This document shows, one piece after another, positions 1 through 12,303 of a DNA stretch of 64,000 nt (position 1 is its first letter; the number at the start of each line of letters is the position of its first letter). The stretch lies in the NCBI GenBank assembly GCA_944474755.1, contig OX104112.1, positions 67,256,433-67,320,432 on the forward strand, given 5' to 3'. The notes below the pieces were generated by a model. It was not told where the DNA came from and made no database searches. It was given only the letters and a program-made list of their open reading frames with translations. Source of the stretch: Limnoperna fortunei. Its lineage: Eukaryota; Mollusca; Bivalvia; Mytilida; Modiolidae. Both the position numbers and the translations under genes were made by a program.

Positions 1-127
1 TTAATAACCATGTTTAATCTCATATCCATACAAACATTTTAATGTTGTATCACTAATATCAGTTTCAAAGAAAAATAACTAAAAGTGCAAACTGCACTGA
101 CTGGTGGAAAGGTGGCTTTGCAAAATA

Positions 128-330
128 CAGTCAAACTTCGATAGCTCAAACTCTGATTGCTCGAACACCACCAATTCTCGAACTGTTTTTAAAGTCCTGT
201 CATTTATTTCTATAAATGTTTGCACAAAAAACCCCGGTTTTTCTAAAACCAATTTCTCGAAAACTCGAACTCATTTATGGGTCCCTTTTGATAGTAAATT
301 TATGTAAGTCACCAGCAATAACTTAAACTA
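128..330. repeat. Pogo/Tigger-like repeat fragment
   Basis: TACAGTCAAACTTCGATAGC followed by repeated CTCGAAC/CTCAAAC words resembles the ends of pogo-type elements (CAGT...AACCTC, TA target). A similar but diverged stretch lies at about 39.56-39.78 kb. The right end is not found. Confidence 0.4.
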
Positions 331-700
331 ATTAAAAATTTTAAGCGTCAGTGCAAAGTAATTAACTTCAGGTGCAAAGGACGTGGATAACAGAAGCCAT
401 AACAATTAATACTGGTATGTCAATAAAACAATAATTACATTATTATTATGTCATGACTGGTGATAAGTTTTTTAAGGCAAGAAGACGTTAATTGTTTTTT
501 AATTAAAAATATTAACTATACCAATCTAATTAGGAAATCAAAACGAAAACATTCCAATTAAAGAAAATTTACGACATTTGCTGTTTGATTAGTATTAAAA
601 CCAATTGTGGAAGCTAAGGTAATTTTTGCAAAAAACTTGTAAGCAATAAATACTGAGGAAACTATTTACTTAATATAACCGTGCAGATATACCGATTACA
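331..700. other. No feature seen
   Basis: AT-rich sequence without coding signs or clear repeats. Confidence 0.5.
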
Positions 701-851
701 ATAAGGAATACTTCAAATTTCTGAACAGGTAATTTTGGGTCTGTACATGTTTACGCCTAATAAACCGCGAAGGGGTTTATGAATGGTGTAAACAGACCTA
801 AACCATATTATATCATATATAACCTGTTCAGAAATTTGAAATATTCCTTAT
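701..851. mobile_element. Palindromic MITE
   Basis: The ends are inverted: ATAAGGAATACTTCAAATTT on the left and AAATTTGAAATATTCCTTAT on the right. An inner GGTCTGT...ACAGACC pair encloses TTTACGCCTAATAAACCGC. Diverged relatives occur near 35.2 and 48.4 kb. No coding capacity. Confidence 0.8.
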
Positions 852-1252
852 AATTGAATTTTAACTATAAATTTTAACAATTTTTATAGTAAAAACGTCG
901 ATGACGTCGTGGAACTATTTGAATTTTAACGGCGTAAGAATAGGTCAAAGGTCACGCAAGTTATTTCTTATAAGAAGGGTTGATCGATTTGAATTAACCA
1001 ATCAGTTTTCAGCTAACAAAGCAAATTAAATTATTGTGATAGAAAACTGCAAATATTACTCTGGAAAATATCAGGTGCACAACTGTTCCATGTGACAAGG
1101 ATTCAGGCAATATGGCTGATGAGCGAAATAATGACCATCTTTATAATAAACATGACTGCTAAACATTCAAATTGAGGTATAAAAATGTGGGAATTGGCAG
1201 AATCAGACTCTTGGTGAATGTCATACTGCAAAATTAATAGTGGACATCTCTT

Positions 1253-2330
1253 TAATAACAATACTTAGTGTAAACATACTTTATTCGTGATAGTGAACAT
1301 AGTTAATACATCGTATACAATGTTAGGATCCGGAAACAAGTCACAGACTTACATCTATATTAATCTGTTTCCTATAGATATTATAGTTACATTAATAATA
1401 CTCAAAGGATCAAACTATTTACAACATAAGCGAATAAACATGTATACTTTATAACATTAGTGATATTTAAAAAAAACTGTTGATACAGGAAAACACAGGA
1501 AATCACCGATGAGTTTTTAGTGCAGTGATGGGGTTTTAATCGAATTGTCTAATACTAAGTATATATTCTTGAACTGTCAAAAATAAATTATAATTTTCTT
1601 CATATGAGAGGTCCGGGGAGTCATATAATTGTGTCTTTAACTGGTAAATTGTTGACAATGTTGCTAAGATGATGTTGGGGTTGTTGAATGAAAAGTGGGC
1701 AGTGTAATGGGTATTGGATTGTTGTTTCAACTTCTCCACAATGACAAAGCGGCGAATCAACTATATTTTTAACGAACAAGTCACGTTTTAGGAAGATACA
1801 TTCCATTCGTATCTAGAAAGAAGTATTTGTGCTATTTTCTTTCAGACAAAATAATATTGCAGTATTTGTTTGGCCTTCATCTGCACAGTCTTGAAGGATG
1901 AAACTGACACACTTAGCTTCGTGCATTCAGGTATCAAATTCCAAGACCTTACAGTTGAATAATTTGAATAGAGTGGTGTTCTAGTACGAACAGGTAGAAT
2001 GGTGGATCTATTTCTAGTGTTGTGGCTGTGGATATCACTTAGCGAGTCCGGTATTAGGTCAGAAAGTTATGGAGGGGTCAAATGATTTTTCATTTTATAA
2101 AAGTAAGTAAGTCTATGAGATTCTATTCGCTCACTGAGTTCCAAACAGCCTGTCTCAACATCAAGTTTTTCAAGAGAGACTAATCTAGTTGCTCTGGTTA
2201 CTATCCTGGCAGCCTCAACCTGTATCCTTTCTACTTTGTCCACAAGACCTTTTTACATTAGAACCCCATATAACATCCACATATTCTAATATTGGACATA
2301 TACAGGTTAGATAAATAATTTCCATTATTA
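1253..2330 (-). pseudogene. LINE relic: ORF2 C-terminal end and 3' region
   Basis: On the minus strand the region 2260-2150 translates to DKVERIQVEAARIVTRATRL, closely matching the LERIQ/LEKIQLEAGRIVTG stretch of the larger LINE in this window. Further on, SPLCHCGEVETT and HCPLF form the C-terminal Cys-His knuckle. Frames are broken. The 3' end (1253-1345) reappears inverted at 57.04-57.13 kb, which marks it as a mobile-element tail. It sits in the first intron of the ZDHHC23-like gene. Confidence 0.7.
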
Positions 2331-2454
2331 TACTTCATGCAAAAATGCTGTCTTTTTATTGGACAGTAACCATGTGTTAATTTCTACTGATTCCGATTTT
2401 AGCCCCGCCCATTATAGCAACGGATGTTAATTCCTCGTGCTTTCCTCCCAACGG

Positions 2455-2620
2455 GTGATATAAAAAAAATTAACACCCGCTCAGACCGGAGATTGCCGAA
2501 AATGAAAATTATCACCCGATCCAGCCGAAGTTTACGAGTGATATAAAAATTATCACCCGCTCAGAACGAACATTGCCAACAAGGAAAATGATAAGCCGCA
2601 TCAGCTGAAATTTACTTGCA
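2455..2620. repeat. Short degenerate tandem repeat with TTATCACCCG core
   Basis: The phrase (A)ATTATCACCCG(C/A)TC..A occurs several times at irregular spacing with CAGACCGGAGATTGCC-like links. The same word reappears in the hairpin at 2.8-2.94 kb, so both may belong to one element. Confidence 0.55.
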
Positions 2621-2801
2621 CGTCGTTTGTCCTTTCGCGCAAACATGTCAGAGGCACAACAAATACATCAAAATGTGCAATAATTATTGGAAAAACAACT
2701 AGTAGACAAACAAGCATTTTCTATTAAAAATATAATTCAGTACAGTATCTATATGGTAGTTCACGTTTCTTCTTTAGATAAAAGGCATTCAGTATAATAA
2801 A

Positions 2802-2941
2802 AATCATACTGCCTTTGAACTCAGGTGTTAGGTAGATTATCACATGAAGAAAAAATTATCACCCTCGACTTCGTCTCGGGTGATAATTTTTTCTTCATGT
2901 GATAATCTACCATAACACCCTCGTTCAAAGGCAGTATGATT
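2802..2941. mobile_element. Palindromic MITE / long hairpin
   Basis: ATCATACTGCCTTTGAAC on the left pairs with GTTCAAAGGCAGTATGAT on the right. The arms stay complementary through GTAGATTATCACATGAAGAA to a loop with CTCGACTTCGTCTCGGG. It lies in the large first intron of the ZDHHC23-like gene. Confidence 0.85.
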
Positions 2942-3241
2942 ATAATGTTCTTCGATCGAGGATAAATTAAAAATTTTCATATAACATTTAGAAGTTTATA
3001 TGCCTTTTCTATTATAAATTCAATATGTTTATTCCATGTACCCTCATTTGAGATATTATACTCCAAGATGTTTGTGCTTGGATACATCACTCACCAGTAT
3101 GTTCTTGGTTAATGGTTCGAATGGTCGAAAAGTAATACTAAAACTGTTCAGTTTCATATGGGATCTAGCTTAGAGGCATAGAGAAATAACATATAATTCA
3201 AATAACAAGAAAACAGTGTACATTTATATAGAAATGTTTAC

Positions 3242-3354
3242 CTGTCCACTATCTGATCCAGTGCTTCACAATCACAGCAGCATGCTAAAATATGACTTCT
3301 TTCTCCATCCATGTTTTCATATTCACAACAACACAGTCCGTCCGTGCCCGACAT
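3242..3354 (-). CDS. ZDHHC23-like: First coding exon of a ZDHHC23-like palmitoyltransferase (partial gene)
   Basis: The minus strand starts at ATG 3354 and codes 37 residues plus two bases, then meets a clean donor (CAG|GTAAAC), so the intron is phase 2. The peptide contains LCCCEYENMDGERSHILACC followed at once by CDCEALDQIVD. That Cys-rich block is the N-terminal signature of vertebrate ZDHHC23, which I recall as LCCCEY...GEKNH...CLCDC..LDE..D. ZDHHC enzymes are multi-pass membrane proteins that transfer palmitate to cysteines of target proteins, but this exon precedes the membrane segments and the DHHC domain. A possible acceptor (TTGCAG|GTGAAAGC) just upstream of the ATG suggests a separate 5' UTR exon. 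No later exon was found between 1 and 3241, so the gene leaves the window on the left. The intron holds a LINE relic. The family call rests on one short, very characteristic motif. Confidence 0.68.
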
Positions 3355-3753
3355 GCTTTCACCTGCAACAGTTAAAAGTGCAAGTCCTTCATTTGAAACC
3401 AAAACTGGTATTTCTATTAACACTGTATAAAAAAACCAAATTCCTCACAAAATGAACAGAATCTTAATATGATTAACAGTTCTTTGTGTGTTTATGGACT
3501 GTTTCCTTATTCATTATACCACTGTAATGTGTGCTCTTACATATGTATAGACAGAAATATCAGTGAAATAGAAATATGATCACCCCTGTTAAATAATATT
3601 CACTGTTGTTGTCATTTGCACATTTCATACTTATTAACAGTTATTTGAAATAAGTTCAAAAATATATGTATACCTTTTGGAACTTTTGTATATGAAACAT
3701 GATCCACAAGTCTTGAAAACTTGAAACAGTATGTTCCAACAAAAAATGGAATT

Positions 3754-3970
3754 GTTTGTTTTAATAGTGTTTAATGCCACTTTTAGCAATCTTTCAGCAA
3801 TTTCATACTAGTATGGATCCAGGAAGCCCTGATTTTAGGTAGGAAAACTGGCAATTGTCGTTAATCAAGATTTCAGTAAAGTACATCCTGTCCTCAGTGA
3901 TTCGAACTCGCAATCTCAGAGTTGACAGACCATGTGATCATTAGTAGACGAACTACCATAACCAATTGAT
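3754..3970 (-). mobile_element. Diverged SINE copy upstream of the ZDHHC23-like exon
   Basis: GTTTGTTTTAATAGTG, GGAAAACTGGCAATTG, ATTCGAACTCGCAATCTC and GACAGACCATGTGATCATTA follow the SINE order in inverse orientation. It lies about 400 bp upstream of the coding exon, in the likely 5' region of that gene. Confidence 0.7.
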
Positions 3971-5172
3971 CACACAAAAAAAATGGAAAGATTGGGGTTT
4001 TCCTCTAACCCTTAAGGTATATGTAACTATAAGAACACAAACACTCTGTGTACAAATGTACAACAAATGTATATGAAATTCAAAAATAACATTTAAACTA
4101 CATGTACATGTACATGTTCAATTAAGATGATGTGTCAACAAATTACACATATGATCATCACAAGATCTTACAGACATTAGGTCTTCCAAAGCCATTACAC
4201 TTATCAAAAGTTAAGCATGAATAAATCCCACAGCACTTTCTTGTTCTCATTGAATATTAAAAAAACACTATTTTCATGTTTTTCAGTCCAATCATACTTT
4301 CCAAACCATATATATGCGACAAGATGTCAAAACAAAAGTTCTTAGAAATTTTAGCTCAAGGTTCTGTTGCAACCATAAAAATTGATGGGTCAACTAATTG
4401 TTCTAAATATTTTGCTTTTGCTATCCGCAACAATAACTGGTATCTCAATAGTGAAGCTTTTCTAAAGTCCTTGATAAATTATCCACATGTTTTCTTACTC
4501 GTTGGACTCAAGCAGGCAATTGTATTACAACCACATACTTTGGTAGAACTAAGGTAAATTTCACCTTTTACTGCATAAATACAGTTTATCAAACAGTGAA
4601 ACTTTGTAGTTATAGAAAAGGTGTCTTCCTCTCAGTTTTGCCTTCAATGAGTTCAACAGTTAAAAAAAAACTGAACAAAATATCTGGTAGAACAGAATCT
4701 GTTATATCACCCGTCAATTTAATAAAAATGTCTAATACTTTCCTTTTAGGTTCTCCCCCATGTCACACACTTTTTTACTACAAATTTTAAAGTTTTGGAA
4801 GCTAGCACATTACATTTGCTAAAAAACACATTTTATTTCAACTCCAAAACAAGACTAAACTAAGTTTTTTTAGATTTTGGAACCATTAATTAGTCAATTT
4901 TGCATAGGACCATTTTTTAAGAATTTACTAGTATATGCATGTATATTTATTTATACATACATGTATATGTATAAATGCATGCAAGATTAATCATTCATGA
5001 ATACAATAAATAACAATAAATAATTAATATTTTCTAGCATCAGTTTGTAACTTATTTTATGTCTTCAGTGTAAATATTATAACAGATTAAATTAGATATT
5101 TTAAAGTGACTGCTAAAATGCTCATTTGTATTAGGGCTAGTATTCCAGAAAAAGTTCTCACCCGGGGTGGAA

Positions 5173-5204
<32 letters not shown>

Positions 5205-5850
5205 CGTGGTATTTTCTTTTTGCTTTGTACTGGTTTTCGTTGGTATTTAAACCCTACGCTTCATTCACAGGGGTCACCACACTCTAAAAAAGTAGAGAGC
5301 AGTGACTTCTCCCTGGCATCCAAACAGGGAGAAGTCAGGCCCTGATAGGGAGACTCTTCAGGAGACACTAGGGAGAAGTCAGGGGGACCGTACAAATAAA
5401 TCATTTCGCAGTAGTTACATACATTTTTCATTATTTACATCAATTTCCAGGATTATTTCTCTTGTGTTTTAACATCAGTTTATTATGAACATGCCAGGTT
5501 TATCTGAGCAAATTTCCAAAGAAGATAGATAGAATATAATTACATAAAACCCAGAAATAATTCTTCTGTTCAGCACACTTCCACTTGGACAAAGTTGTGC
5601 TGATCCAAATTGCTTCATGGGACACCCATCTACAGAACTTATCAATAATTACTATACAAATTTATTCTTTCAAGTGGAGCTCATATACTTATCAAAGAAA
5701 ATTGTTAAAGTACAATACTCTTTGAAAGAACTTAAGTTTGAAACCAATTAAAAGTTTTTGTTCATAAAAAAAATTATGATTTTTCAATATTGGCCGTTGT
5801 AAATTACTTTTCTTGGATGTGCACTTCCGGTAATTAGTCACATCCGGTAA
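3971..5850. other. Non-coding, with a G run
   Basis: AT-rich. A 93-codon frame at 4276-4557 has no recognisable domain and is discussed among the rejected items. CTAGTATATGCATG palindromic words near 4930-4985 and the G28 at 5177 are the only structure noted. Confidence 0.45.
5177..5204. repeat. Run of 28 G
   Basis: Uninterrupted G28, preceded by CCCGGGGTGGAACACC. Such a run can form G-quadruplex DNA. Its true length may be uncertain from sequencing. Confidence 0.9.
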
Positions 5851-5855
5851 ATAAT

Positions 5856-6014
5856 ATAGGATTAAACACTGGGTTTTAGGAAATTATTAATGTGTAAACT
5901 CCAGCGACTCACTCACAAACTAAATGAAGTCCGAAGGACTTTATGTCAAGTTTGTGAGGGAGTCAACAGAGTTTACACATTGATAATTTCCTAAAACACA
6001 GTGTTTAATCCTTA
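5856..6014. mobile_element. Palindromic MITE
   Basis: ATAGGATTAAACACTGGGTT on the left mirrors ACACAGTGTTTAATCCTTAT on the right. The inner arms include GTGTAAACTC and GAGTTTACAC and end at a small loop with AAGTCCGAAGGACTT. About 160 bp, no ORF. Confidence 0.85.
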
Positions 6015-7195
6015 TAATTATGTGAAATAACCGTTGCAATTTTTAAAACAGCAAAAACAGTTACAGAAACCTATCTAGACCTCAAAACGTATCTAGGCTG
6101 AAAAACGAAGGGATATGCAAAACCGATAGTACCAAAGGAGTCGCGGTTCTGTAGAATATTGATAGGAAAAAAACAAAATGAAACACTAAATTGTATTTAT
6201 ATTATATTTTATTTTAAATCTCAATCGATTTTATTAGAAATCATTTGGGCAAAGTACATTGTCCCCTCTCCATGACTATACGCTAGGAGGACGCCATCTT
6301 GTTTACATTGGATACTGAAAGTAGTCCGCTCAGAGGAAATATCCATATATAAATTATCTGAGAAGACGCCATTTAGGTGTTTTTATCCAATCAAAGCACT
6401 TAATATAAATAAATTACAGCATGAATAGAATTATTGGCACATAATACATTTGAAAGATGTAAATCGTTTGAAAATATGTTTAATATGCATATTGTTTGCC
6501 GTTTTTTATTGGAATTACACATTTACTGATAAATTGGTAGTCTGGGTGAAGTATTTGGACCAGATTTACAAGTATCTTATGTGAACCATCGGGCGACTTA
6601 AGGGAAATGACAGGGCGACTTCGACTTTGCTTCTGAGGCGCCTTAGGTCGACATCGGGTCCTTGTAGGGCGACTTTGTCGCCCACTTCGCCCAGTATGGT
6701 GAGCCCTGATTTACAAAGTGAAATCAATGGTGAGCCAGCTGAGCATTATCAAATGACCAGTAAACACGAAAAACCTGAAGCTATGACAAATATATGATGA
6801 TTTCTTATGTACATGACACTATTAAACTTAAAAGGGACATAGGGCAACTGTTCAAATGACAGGATACTTCAAGTTTGATTTTAAAGTTAAATTGCCACCC
6901 AATGTAACCCTTGCCCTGGTTACGTGGCTGTGGCTATGCTTGATTGGGTGTAATATTGTGTACAAAGTTTACATCAAACCATGTCCTGTGACATGTTTAT
7001 TAATTAGGACATTTAATGACTTGCAAAAAAATCTTGCACCTTAGATCAGATTTTTTTTTACCTTTGGAGATTTTGACAACAGTGAAAAACTACCGAACCA
7101 ATAACGTTAATGGATTCACCAACTGCGAAGCGGTGAGCACTTGCTAAATACTGTATATGTACATATTAAAATAAATACATTTCTGGGCATCACTA
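6015..7195. other. Intergenic; GC-rich GGGCGAC patch
   Basis: At 6590-6710 GGGCGACTT-type words recur four or five times in otherwise AT-rich DNA. GACGCCATCTTGTTTACATTG near 6290 would suit a promoter but no exon follows that I can support. Confidence 0.35.
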
Positions 7196-9546
7196 CAGAC
7201 GTGACAACGTGTTTTTTATATTGCCCACTATATACCGTGGTCGTGGTTTTTTCATCAAGAAATTCACCACCATACGCCACGATGGTATTCTGCGGTACAT
7301 CGTTTTATGTCCACTACATATCGTGACCCACCGAGTTGACCACGGTGGATTTTCAATTTCCTTTCATGCTTACACAGTTAAAAAATTAAAATGTTGCGAT
7401 TTAATTTAGATATTTGTGTTAAAATATGCCGTTTTAATACGTTTGTTCGGCAACAAAATTAATCTGCGTTCTGTTTATCTATTCATTATACAGAATACCT
7501 TAAAGTTTATTGTCACTGATTTGATTGACAATTATTCCCTTAACGTGTTCTAAAAGGTTAGAACACCGCATTTTGCCCTTAAAATTGTCAAAATCTTTGC
7601 TATTCTATCGTCAAAATTTCCCTGTCAGTGCCTCTGATTAATGTTCCAACCGTTTGAACTTTTACCGGATGTAAATTGTGTCACACCTTAAATCGATCGA
7701 TTATCTAAGTATTGTCCAGTCATCATTTTTTCAAGCACATGCTCTCAAATATTTCAATAAACTTGTGTATTGTATAATTTTATAATTAACAGGTGAACAC
7801 ACGGCTTCACATTTTTAACGGTAAAGAAATAAGCACATTACACAATAAATACGAGACTTGTAAAGAAATACACAATAAATGCGAGACTTGTAAAGAAATT
7901 CGTTTTAAAAACGTCAAAATCAATATACGACTTAAAATGCTACATTTTCAAATTTTCTGAATTATTACTTAATATAAATGTCGCAGAATATATTGTTCCA
8001 CGAATGATTTTATACTCGATTCGTCAGTGTTGAACCACGTGTGTTAAAAAAATACAATCCTGATATAGAATCAACCATAATAGTCGTTTCAGTGTTAAAA
8101 GCCTGACACATCATCAACATTTGTTGTAGAAAAGACTTAAGTAGCATCCTTATAATTTCTATAATGTTACGACAAGATCCTATGTCCGCAAACAGACATT
8201 CGTATCGGCGCGCAAAAAAAAAACCCAACAACAACAAAAAACAAAAAAAGAACAAAAGAAAACAAACTTACATACTGTTGAGTAAATTCGGGCAATTATT
8301 TTATATTGATATGAGTGTGGACAAATCAGTTCTTTCGTCTTCAAAAATAATTTTATTCCTATTTGTTTTGTTCATGTTATAACAGACATAAGTAACTATG
8401 CATATTTTATTGTTTGATCAATGTACCACGATACAACAAAATATTAAGAATAAGTATTTGTATTTAGAGAACTAAGGCAAGTCTAAAAGGGGTCTGATCT
8501 CGAGAATATTTATCCCAATAAATACTATGTCATGCAAAAACACCGAAACTGCGAGTTAATTTTAACGGGAACTTTATACAAATAACACGTCTGCCTCCAT
8601 TTGAAAAATTGTCAGTTTTGTATATTTAGCTCAGAAGCACGTCACTACTTTTTATATATAAACCTGTTATATTAATTGTTATAGTTTAAAACGCCATTGT
8701 CCAAAGTAAATGTGTATTTAGAATTGTGCGTACATAAGACTTCATTCAACCTTGTGAAACAGGCGCCTGTGCCATATCGTAGTTAAACTATATTTTATGT
8801 GGCGATTCTCGTTTATAAACTTTTCACATATTTATTATTCTTGCTGCATGTTGGCTTCAATTTAGTAATTTATTTGTTGTATCCCATCCTGTTAACGAAT
8901 TTTATATAACTATACGTGATGTAAACTTTTGTCCGCGTTTGTTAAAACAACTCTGGTTTTAAATACCAAATAAAGAAAAAGATCGCTGCTCAACTGCCCG
9001 TTTTCTGTCGAAAAGGATTTATAATTGATTAAAGAGAGTTCGCGTACAACTTCAGGACAATTCGTTATACGTTGTAATACACAAAAACGTAATGTGACAA
9101 TTCAAATCCGGATAATTTACCGAACTTGTTCAGGTGATATTTAATGCATAACACATGCATCCGGTTGAACAAATATTCGATCTTCAAGTCTACCGGCACA
9201 TTAAATCATTATTGATTATCAACAAATAAAATGCATGTACAAATTATTCTTAAGCACTGTTTTAAAATGTTCTCTTTTCATTCGGGTAACGATGTTTAAA
9301 CCCGCAATCAATTAAATGACAACGTTTATGTTGTCATGTACCACCGCGGAGATATCGTGGCCGGACCCCTGTGGCGACATGCCAAGGTAGACTGAACTCC
9401 CTCATATGCATCCACCGTGGTAAGATTACCTGAGAAGATTCTTAACCACGATAGTAGGCGTGGATATACCATGGTGGGTGATAGAGAAAAGGATTAACTT
9501 CCATGGTGGGTTAGTGTTTTTTATAAAAAACATGTTGTCCCCTCTG
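7196..9546. mobile_element. 2.35-kb TIR element with TA flanks and no visible coding
   Basis: Left end CAGACGTGACAACGTGTTTT and, on the opposite strand, right end CAGAGGGGACAACATGTTTT continue alike into TTTATA. TA lies outside both ends (7194-7195, 9547-9548). Just inside each end are several CCACGGTGG/CCACGATGG-type words, clustered at 7240-7350 and 9340-9510. The 2 kb between hold no convincing protein. The superfamily is open; TA duplication would fit Tc1/mariner-like elements. Confidence 0.55.
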
Positions 9547-10434
9547 TATATACAAAATCCAGAATCATTTAAGAAAATCCTGGTTGATGAGAAATCACAT
9601 AAGAGACAACATATGAAATATAAAATTAATAATTGAAATACACATAATCAGTATAATTATTATAATACTTGTAAAATGGTGAACATTAACTGCGTAATAC
9701 TTGGTGTAGTCTGAGAAATGAAGTATTAGTCAAAGTATCGCTAAAAACAATTTATTCAGCTGTGCATGTGAAGATTTTCTATAACTGTTGTTGAAGTATC
9801 ACAACAATGAAGAACTCCTCTGTTGCAATTCTGAACAAGATTTTTTCCGCAATCTTTCCCATGAACTTACCGTCTCACAATGACAACAATGTCGAAACGT
9901 TAAATGAGTAATAACATATTTTAATATTTACTCATGCTGTCATGACTGTATCCTGGATCAAAATTGAAAATTGCGTAATTACCATTTTTGGTTAAAAAAA
10001 ACCATATGTGTTGTGATATAAAATGATTGCGATAAGGTACCTATAAACAGTATTTATCCCCGCAAATAGAAATACTATGTGTTATTCATCTTTGATTTAG
10101 CCCAAGGGGTTGTTACACGGCTGCTCATATTTTTCTCGGTTGTCAACACGCCCCAAGTAAGAAATTAAAGGGAGATAAATCTAAATAAAATTAAATTCTG
10201 TTTCAGTGCGGAATGGATATGATAATAACTCGAACGTAAAATAAGTACAATTTTAGTTCGTCTGTATTCATTCAACAAAACAAGCTCTAACGAGTATTCA
10301 AATCGACTGCATACAAATGTTCATACATTGATAAATAACAAAATAAAACATGAAAATAGCATGCAAAATAACAATGAAGTCCATAAAACATTTCATCTCA
10401 AACTGGGAAACATATTAATAAGCACAGCAGATAT

Positions 10435-10495
10435 AGCCTGGGACTAGTATAACTAATTTATATGTCCCTGATATAGCTAACACGATAGCATAGGC
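10435..10495. repeat. Short dispersed repeat with GGGAC/GTCCC ends
   Basis: CTGGGACTAGTATAACTA ... TTTATATGTCCCTG has a diverged copy at 63049-63105 (CTGGGACTAGTATATTAAC ... TTTATATGTTCCTG). Weak hairpin potential. Confidence 0.45.
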
Positions 10496-10609
10496 GAAGT
10501 AGACATACTAAAAGATAAAGAATATAAGAACCGGTCATATTTTGGGGGGACTTTTACCTGAATTTTATCATTTGCCTTCATTTTTAAAATTAGTTTATTA
10601 ACTCTAAAC

Positions 10610-10720
10610 TAAGGGGTCGTCCATAATTGTAAACCATTTTCACAAGTGTGCAAAAAGCACACTTTTTGAGACCCCCCATCCCCATCAAAAAGTGTACATC
10701 AACCATTTAACTAATATAAC
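10610..10720. repeat. Probable MITE fragment
   Basis: GGGGTCGTCCATAATTGTAA followed by AAAAGTGTGC-type inverted words is reminiscent of a widespread invertebrate repeat beginning GGGTCGTCCATAA. The other end is not identified. Confidence 0.35.
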
Positions 10721-11067
10721 AAGAGAAGATATGGTTGAACCATATCGGGGAAACTCAATTAAAGTAAATGGAGGATTAAAACAGGAACCCATTTTGTATT
10801 GTAATATGAGAGATTATTAAAATACAAATACAAATACAAATATAAATAATTTTATTGGCTCAAACTCATCTACAATAAATAGTGTAATGGAAAATAATAT
10901 ATAACATCACATGTAATGTAACGTAAATTACCGTTACATACATTAACATTACGTACATTATATGTTACGTACAATAAAGGCACTGCATTTTAAATTATTT
11001 TGTCTTTAGGTGCTAAATATAAGTAATATATTAATGATGTTCTGAAGTGCTTTTCAATATATTTTAG

Positions 11068-11336
11068 GGGGGCCTCGGTGGCCGAGTGGTCAAGGTAGTT
11101 CGTCTACTATTGATCACGTGGTCTGTCAACACTGAGATTGCGGATTCGATTCTCACTGCAGGCAGGGTGTACTCGACTCCAATCTTAATTGACAAGGATT
11201 GCCAGTTTTCCTACCGCAGGTCGGGGGTTTTCTCAGGGTACTCCGGCTTCCTCCCCCAATAAAAACTGGACGCCATGATATAGCTGAAAAATTGCTGAAA
11301 GTGGCGTTAAACACCATCAAACAAACAAACAAACAA
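11068..11336 (+). mobile_element. Full-length tRNA-derived SINE
   Basis: The tRNA-like head has an A box (TGGCCGAGTGGT at 11079-11090, as in tRNA-Leu/Ser) and a B box (GGATTCGATTC near 11142). The body ends in a conserved segment (CCAATAAAAACTGGACGCC, AGCTGAAAAATTGCTGAAAG, GGCGTTAAACACCATC) and a (CAAA)n tail. Near-identical flanks CAATATATTTTAG and CAATGTATTTTAG form the target duplication. It resembles the V-SINE/RUDI-type SINEs described in molluscs; the family is not verified. This is the best-preserved plus-strand copy here. Confidence 0.9.
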
Positions 11337-12076
11337 TGTATTTTAGCAGTTATGACACATTATTTAAATGTCTTTAAGTGTTTTAGCGCTCACAAACGGT
11401 TTTACGGACCTTAATTTCTTAAACGTGACGCAATAAATTTCGCTGTTTTATTCGTTGCTGACAACAATTTAAATGAAACATAAATAAGCATTTGTTATGA
11501 TGATAATTGGATTCAACTTGATCTAAAAACCAATAAAAGAACGTCAATAAACGTGTATTGGTCATGCTTTATAGAGAAAATAGATTGATTGTTTGATAAA
11601 GGTCATCAACAGTTTATATTGTTGAAAATAATTGTAGAAGTTAATAATCTCATCAATTGTTTTGCAAAATAAGACTCTTCTTCTAATTGTTTTTTTTTTA
11701 TTTTAAATTCTGAAAATTTTATAAAGTTCTTAGCAATCGGTTTATGCACATGAATGCTAGTTTGACGTTTAAAATACATTTAATTGCAAATCTTTTGAAA
11801 CAATTGTAATTACAGTAAAATTAAATCAATAAAAATTGTAACTTGTCGGTATGTTTTCTTTGATTTTCCGAGGACGCGATAACTGCCGATCTTACATTCA
11901 CATTTTCCCCCACAGAACCACTTGACTATGGTCAATGTATTTTTATTGGTAAACAATATATATATGTTCTTCGAAAACTTTGCTTTTTTTATTACAGTAC
12001 TCTTCTCAAAGTTGAGATATTATAATCAAGATGATTATTTCTTGCCTTTCACAATCGTCTATATTTGCATCCCTTT

Positions 12077-12303
12077 CAGGGGCGTAGCTGCCTATACGCG
12101 AGTACGCGGCTGAATCCACATTATTTTAAGAACAAAATTGCAATCTATCCCTGTAATCAATAAACTGTCCATTTCAGTTCTAAATAAACCACTTTAGAAT
12201 TCTCCAAATTGCACCATTGTTTTCAAAAATATTCCGGGGTGCATACCCGGACCCCACTAGTTCTTTGTGAATCCACATTGTAACTAGTCTAGCAACGCCC
12301 CTG
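12077..12303. mobile_element. hAT-like MITE
   Basis: Ends are CAGGGGCGTAGCTGCC and, on the other strand, CAGGGGCGTTGCTAGA. CAGGGGCGT TIRs are typical of non-autonomous hAT elements in animals. A clean 8-bp duplication is not visible; only CCTTT is shared in the flanks. Confidence 0.6.

Larger units (their letters stand above)
9547..11054. other. Intergenic, mostly featureless
   Basis: Only the two short repeat fragments listed (10435-10495, 10610-10720) and simple-sequence ACAAATACAAATA near 10830 stand out. Confidence 0.45.

Noticed and set aside
4276..4557. A plus-strand 93-codon frame with SKQKFLEILAQGSVATIKID, faintly like a transposon-derived protein
   Set aside because: No second exon or motif supports it, and the similarity is too vague to name a family.
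11079..11152. A tRNA gene, from A- and B-box sequences
   Set aside because: The sequence is the head of a SINE: it continues into the SINE body and CAAA tail with a target duplication, and the cloverleaf is degraded.
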